A stretch of DNA of 36,757 nucleotides from an uncultured Chlorobiaceae bacterium (GTDB lineage Bacteria; Bacteroidota; Chlorobiia; Chlorobiales; Chlorobiaceae). The notes below the pieces were generated by a model, which saw nothing but the letters and a program-made list of their open reading frames with translations, was not told where the DNA came from and ran no database searches. The DNA lies in NCBI GenBank assembly GCA_903822595.1, contig CAIJPS010000023.1, positions 1 through 36,757 on the forward strand, read 5' to 3'. The position numbers and the translations under genes were made by a program. Positions 34,221 through 36,757 of this stretch are shown here, piece after piece (the first letter of the stretch is position 1; the number at the start of each line of letters is the position of its first letter).

Positions 34221-34583
34221 CTACGATGATTTCGGTATGATTTCAAACTCTAACTTCGATCGAGAAAAACAGACATCGAATTCCATAAAAAAATTCGTTT
34301 GTCCGAGAATCAGTGGCACATCACTCTTTACCCATGCAAAAACCAGACGTACAGGTTGAAAATCTCCTATTTTTGCTATGGCAGTCAACGGTGTTGCCGG
34401 AAAATTTCCCAGATTGCCTGATAGCCGGATATTTGCTTTTCGGTCATCCCATATTTCCCCAAGCAGAAGACCTGTTTCATACGGAAGCACACTGACCGTT
34501 GCGCCGCTGTCAACCAGGCCGACAACCTCAACCTGCTGATTGTTACAAAAGAGAGCAAATGTCAGACGGGGAAGACTGTCATA
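34221..34583 (-). pseudogene. Retropepsin-like aspartic protease ORF lacking a start codon
   Basis: The open frame encodes 120 residues with the clan AA aspartic protease features: VVGLVDSGATVSVLPYETG (catalytic D-S-G, about residues 25-27), a flap-like NFPATPLTAIAKIG region, and DVPLILGQTNFFMEFDV, the conserved C-terminal LG-x2-FF block. The frame opens right after a TAA and has no ATG, GTG or TTG before the catalytic motif; the nearest ATG (34582-34580) is in another frame and stops after six codons. The protein is thus either started from a rare codon such as CTG at 34565 or inactivated by a small indel near the 5' end. Downstream partner of the 73-residue gene. Confidence 0.6.
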
Positions 34584-34621
34584 TTAATTTTGCGACGGAT
34601 TGCTGACAGAGTATCTGCATT

Positions 34622-34843
34622 TCAAAATGTTTGACTATTCGTATTCGTTATTTCGAGTTTATTCATCAATATCTCTGCCACTCCGAACGTATTGTACGGT
34701 GTTGGCATATCGTAAATTTTGCCCTGTTTAAGCGGAAAAATACTTCCCTCCGCATCAAGCTGTTCCGCTATAATCCGAATCAGTCTGAGTTTGTCAACTA
34801 TCCGTAACTGCTGAACAAACGGAAGAATATCTGTCAAAGTCAT
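34622..34843 (-). CDS. Small protein paired with the retropepsin-like gene, antitoxin-like
   Basis: A 73-residue protein beginning MTLTDILPFVQQLRIVDKLRLIRIIAEQL, an amphipathic helical opening typical of small proteins found upstream of retropepsin-like genes and of short antitoxin-like helical proteins in cyanobacteria and green sulfur bacteria. The rest (PTPYNTFGVAEIL) is short and lacks a DNA-binding motif that I can name. Weak AGAGAAA ribosome site. The aspartic-protease-like frame opens about 40 bases downstream on the same strand. Function unknown; the pairing suggests a two-gene cassette. Confidence 0.6.
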   Translation of the reverse strand: MTLTDILPFVQQLRIVDKLRLIRIIAEQLDAEGSIFPLKQGKIYDMPTPYNTFGVAEILMNKLEITNTNSQTF

Positions 34844-34912
34844 AATTTCATTTCTCTGCTGTTCACTAAAGATGCTGTTTCGAAACGCGTCTTACTAATC
34901 GTTTTATCTCAT

Positions 34913-35044
34913 TTATTTAAAATCAAATATAAGAAAATCTCGCTGTTTCTGCTCCCTTGGCTTGTACAGATCCGCAATAAACTGAAAATAAGGATAGCAA
35001 AAGATCCTCAAACAATTATTCAACAATAATACTTCGTGCTTCAT
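34913..35044 (-). CDS. Possible 43-residue peptide with a near-perfect ribosome site
   Basis: An ATG at 35044 is preceded by AGGAGGTGAA, one of the best ribosome sites in the window, and opens a 43-codon frame (MKHEVLLLNNCLRIF..., ending DFLIFDFK). No similarity recognised. It may be a real small gene, or the surviving start of a gene whose remainder has decayed. Confidence 0.3.
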   Translation of the reverse strand: MKHEVLLLNNCLRIFCYPYFQFIADLYKPREQKQRDFLIFDFK

Positions 35045-35053
35045 TTCACCTCC

Positions 35054-35182
35054 TCACTCCCCCAAAATCACCTTCTGCATCAGCATCTGGTTATTGCTGT
35101 AAAACGGCACATCCGTTGCTCCGAGCACTGAAGGCGGCAGATCCTGCAACTCCTGGAGGGTCTCTTTGAAGAGGGCAAGTAA
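35054..35182 (-). pseudogene. C-terminal fragment of an unidentified protein
   Basis: Forty-two residues (including LQELQDLPPSVLGATDVPFY and MLMQKVILGE) read as coherent protein sequence, but the frame opens after a TAG with no start codon. It looks like the 3' remnant of a larger gene. Family not recognised. It lies between the small ORF and higA on the same strand. Confidence 0.4.
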
Positions 35183-35209
35183 CTATTGATAGTTCATGAA
35201 CACTGATCT

Positions 35210-35530
35210 TTAAAGTACAGACGCCACCTTTGGTGTTACAGGCTTAATCGTGTTTAACAGTTTATCCTCTGATTTTTTTGCATGATAGAGATCCCATCGC
35301 TGTTGGAGATTCATCCAGTAGTCAGCCGACATGCCAAAAAATTTGGCTAACCGTAGTGCTGTTGCCGGTGTCACACCCCGCCGGCCATTAATGATTTCAT
35401 TGACCCGCTGATAAGGAACATGGATAGCGTCAGCTAACTGACGTTGCGTGATTTCCATAGGGTTCAAAAATTCCTCCAGCAGCATTTCTCCGGGATGAGT
35501 CGGTGCCCGATGCGTTGGTATGCGTATCAT
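35210..35530 (-). CDS. higA: HigA-type antitoxin (XRE/HTH)
   Basis: A 106-residue DNA-binding antitoxin. It starts MIRIPTHRAPTHPGEMLLEEFL, the HigA signature (HPGE-x-L), followed by a helix-turn-helix (TQRQLADAIHVPYQRVNEIINGRRGVTPATALRLAKFFG) and YWMNLQQRWDLYHA. I chose the ATG at 35530; the longer frame to 35587 is not conserved. It follows the higB-like frame by 19 bases, the usual toxin-first order of HigBA. The antitoxin is intact even though the toxin frame is broken. Confidence 0.92.
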   Translation of the reverse strand: MIRIPTHRAPTHPGEMLLEEFLNPMEITQRQLADAIHVPYQRVNEIINGRRGVTPATALRLAKFFGMSADYWMNLQQRWDLYHAKKSEDKLLNTIKPVTPKVASVL

Positions 35531-35549
35531 AGTCACTTCTTGTTGGCTT

Positions 35550-35844
35550 TTAATGGTAATCAGTGATTTCAACATCTTCCGGCCCAATAGAAGACCATTG
35601 GAAGCATATTCTGTACTGGTCGTTTAATCGAATACTGAATTGTCCTTTACGATCACCGGACAAGGATTCCAAACGGTTTCCCCGGGGGAATGCGCCACTC
35701 GTCAAGGGTAAGAACAGAATCAAGCTGATCAAGTTTTCTGTACGCCTGTTTCCATAATACTGAAGGACAGATTCTCGCCGCTTTTTTTGTCGGATTTCCG
35801 TTAAAAATATCCTCAGTTGCCTGATTCTTAAAAGAGTGTATCAT
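35550..35844 (-). pseudogene. higB: HigB-type toxin interrupted by a frameshift
   Basis: Two overlapping frames together make one RelE/HigB-like protein: MIHSFKNQATEDIF...QLDSVLTLDEWRIPPG (from 35844), then GNRLESLSGDRKGQFSIRLNDQYRICFQW...VEITDYH (to 35550). The switch falls in a CCCC-GGGGG run at 35680-35688; removing one base joins IPPG to NRLESL in one frame. The HigB core (L-x-G-D-R-x-G-x-[FW]-S-I and the Y-R-I-x-F strand) is all present in the second part. Either the toxin is inactivated, or the run is a sequencing error or a slippage site. Confidence 0.82.
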
Positions 35845-36263
35845 GTTAACACGGCTATCATGCTATTTTGTTCCAAATTACACAAAATCCTGAGATAGTC
35901 AAACGAGAAATAGCCCGTGAGGCATTGCATGACGTCAGAATTCATCGGTAGATTCGGTGGACATCTCCATGTTGTAAACCCAGGTGTGCCGGTTTTCCGA
36001 TGAATCTGGTTTGCAAGAAAACCGCTGAACAGAGCCAGTTGCTGATGGCCGTGCACGACATCCTTCGTATCGTCAAAATCCAGGACAATGACCTCGGGAG
36101 CCTCGACATACGAAGCGAAAAAATGATCCACAAAACCCTCTGCAATCCGATAGAGATTACGACGGGTAATCATGTTTTCCAACCTGCTGAACGTTGGTTG
36201 ATTGGCTAAATCAAGGCCGGTTTCAGGTAAACGAGCTTGATCAGCATGCTGATGATGCCACCA
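35841..36263 (-). mobile_element. Remnant of an IS1380-type transposase
   Basis: The frame from 36263 reads ADQARLPETGLDLANQPTFSRLENMITRRNLYRIAEGF and then EVIVLDFDDTKDVVHGHQQLALFSG: the central DDE region of IS1380 transposases (LPETG, QPT-x-SR-x-EN, and the first catalytic Asp block V-L-D-x-D-D-T). No start codon or N-terminal third is present, and after ALF the sequence no longer follows the family. At most a quarter of the transposase survives. The leftward end borders higB; no terminal inverted repeats could be paired. Confidence 0.75.
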
Positions 36264-36339
36264 TCAAAATCCAGAGCAACTTTTATGACGAATAATTCAG
36301 GATAAATATTTTGAAATATATCTGTACTTTACAGCTTAA

Positions 36340-36545
36340 AAACTTGGCACCAGCTTGCAAAAAGTATTAAAACATGCACTCGATCATGCCAAAATCAAAA
36401 AACCAGTAACGCTTTATTGTTTGCGGCACTCTTATGTAACTCATTTACTGGAAGCAGGAACGGATCTACGTTACATGCAAGAACTATCTATACCCACGTA
36501 TGCGAACAGAGTTTACTGAAAATTTCCAGTCCCGTTGACAATTAG
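36340..36545 (+). pseudogene. C-terminal remnant of a tyrosine recombinase
   Basis: The frame from 36340 encodes LKHALDHAKIKKPVTLYCLRHSYVTHLLEAGTDLRYMQEL, matching the H-x-x-R region of Xer/IntI-type recombinases (the first His is Tyr here). Then the LGH...TTEI block is missing, and the continuation YTHVCEQSLLKISSPVDN, with the catalytic Tyr, follows in another frame at 36489-36545. So about a dozen residues are deleted with a frame change, and everything before the C-terminal part is gone. The SSPVDN ending resembles the RSPLD tail of integron-type integrases. Confidence 0.8.
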
Positions 36546-36555
36546 TAAAAAATAT

Positions 36556-36629
36556 TATGCACCTCAAAGGTATATAAAGCATGCCAGAATAGCTGGCTTT
36601 ATACACCTTTTGGTGGGATATGGTGCATA
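36556..36629. repeat. Large imperfect palindrome after the recombinase remnant
   Basis: Outer arms TATGCACC (36556-36563) and GGTGCATA (36622-36629) are exact. Inside, 36566-36578 plus GCCAG (36583-36587) pair with CTGGC plus TTTATACACCTTT (36593-36610), giving an 18-bp stem with one mismatch, a 4-base bulge (GCAT) and a 5-base loop. The folded structure with extrahelical bases lies 11 bases past the recombinase stop and 56 bases before the next gene. Confidence 0.75.
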
Positions 36630-36684
36630 GATAAAGGAGTTAGCAGCAAGCAAAAAAATAGCACTACTAAGACTACATAAAACT

Positions 36685-36757
36685 ATGAAAAATCCACCTA
36701 AAGTATTTATCTCCTACTCTTGGGATAATGAAGAACATAAAGGTTGGGTTCTTGAAC
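36685..36757 (+). CDS. Start of a TIR/SEFIR-like domain protein (partial, cut by window edge)
   Basis: The ATG at 36685 opens a frame reading MKNPPKVFISYSWDNEEHKGWVLE, then the window ends. The VFISYSWD-x-EEH-x-x-WV pattern is the first strand and helix of bacterial TIR/SEFIR domains, which commonly act as NAD-degrading or signalling modules in anti-phage defence proteins. Only 24 residues are visible, so catalytic Glu, partner domains and length are unknown. There is no good ribosome site next to the ATG. Its position beyond a recombinase remnant and palindrome suggests cargo of an integrated element. Confidence 0.7.
   Translation, partial: MKNPPKVFISYSWDNEEHKGWVLE

Noticed and set aside
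36236-36330. Minus-strand frame reading FQNIYPELFVIKVALDFDGG as the N terminus of the IS1380 transposase
   Set aside because: It reads like protein but is out of frame with the transposase remnant and has no clear start; it is too uncertain to join to the element.
36556-36629. Calling the palindrome a classical integron attC site
   Set aside because: I could not find the GTTRRRY/RYYYAAC core boxes at its ends, so only an imperfect palindrome is reported.
1-36757. CRISPR arrays, rRNA or tRNA genes
   Set aside because: Reading both strands I saw no regularly spaced repeats, no conserved rRNA segments and no cloverleaf with a T-arm consensus.

Overview
The window most likely comes from a green sulfur bacterium (Chlorobiaceae) or a close relative. 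That reading rests on the look of the proteins and on the mix of families; there is no rRNA or marker gene here to prove it. From about 0.3 to 27.4 kb nearly every gene is on the minus strand and compact, with many 4-base stop/start overlaps. From 27.5 to 34.0 kb there is one plus-strand hydrogenase-maturation cluster. The last 2.7 kb is a worn accessory region of small toxin-antitoxin-like genes and mobile-element fragments, and it runs into the start of a TIR-like gene cut by the window edge.

Left end (1-0.9 kb): the C-terminal tail of an unknown plus-strand ORF, about 240 bases without a gene, then an overlapping DUF4160/DUF2442 pair. From 9.0 down to 0.9 kb lies a complete cbb3 cytochrome c oxidase operon: ccoN, ccoO, ccoQ (47 codons), ccoP (one haem only), ccoG, ccoH, an extra exported Cys/Met-containing protein, the copper ATPase ccoI, ccoS and a TauE/SafE-like membrane protein. 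Structural subunits, redox accessory protein and copper supply thus sit in one transcription unit. Next to it is cydAB, a second high-affinity terminal oxidase (bd type). Two oxygen reductases together suggest oxygen scavenging or microoxic respiration in an otherwise anaerobic phototroph.

Middle (11.7-27.4 kb): mtnA with a nucleoside phosphorylase (methylthioadenosine/purine salvage), then a YggS-type PLP protein, a cyclophilin, a YfgM-like TPR protein, a TatD nuclease, lspA, aroE, a large TPR protein, uvrC, a small membrane protein with an MHS-type MFS transporter, a universal stress protein, a porin-like barrel, a DUF1207-like outer-membrane protein and pyrB. Clear minus-strand terminators lie after mtnA, after the MFS/small-protein pair and after the porin.

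The hyp cluster (27.5-34.0 kb) reads MOSC-like ORF, hypA, hypB, hypF, hypC, hypD, hypE: the full NiFe-hydrogenase maturation set with no hydrogenase subunits in the window. Its oddities are a shortened MOSC ORF overlapping hypA, a hypF whose only full-length start is a CTG in a CTGA overlap with the hypB stop, and a duplicated zinc-finger half inside HypF.

Right end (34.0-36.76 kb): a perfect 18-bp inverted repeat, a retropepsin-like ORF without a start codon plus a small partner gene, unrecognised fragments, a higBA module whose toxin carries a frameshift in a C/G run, an IS1380-type transposase remnant, a deleted tyrosine-recombinase C terminus, a large imperfect palindrome, and a TIR/SEFIR-like gene start. 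This has the character of a decayed integration hotspot with a possible defence gene just beyond the window.
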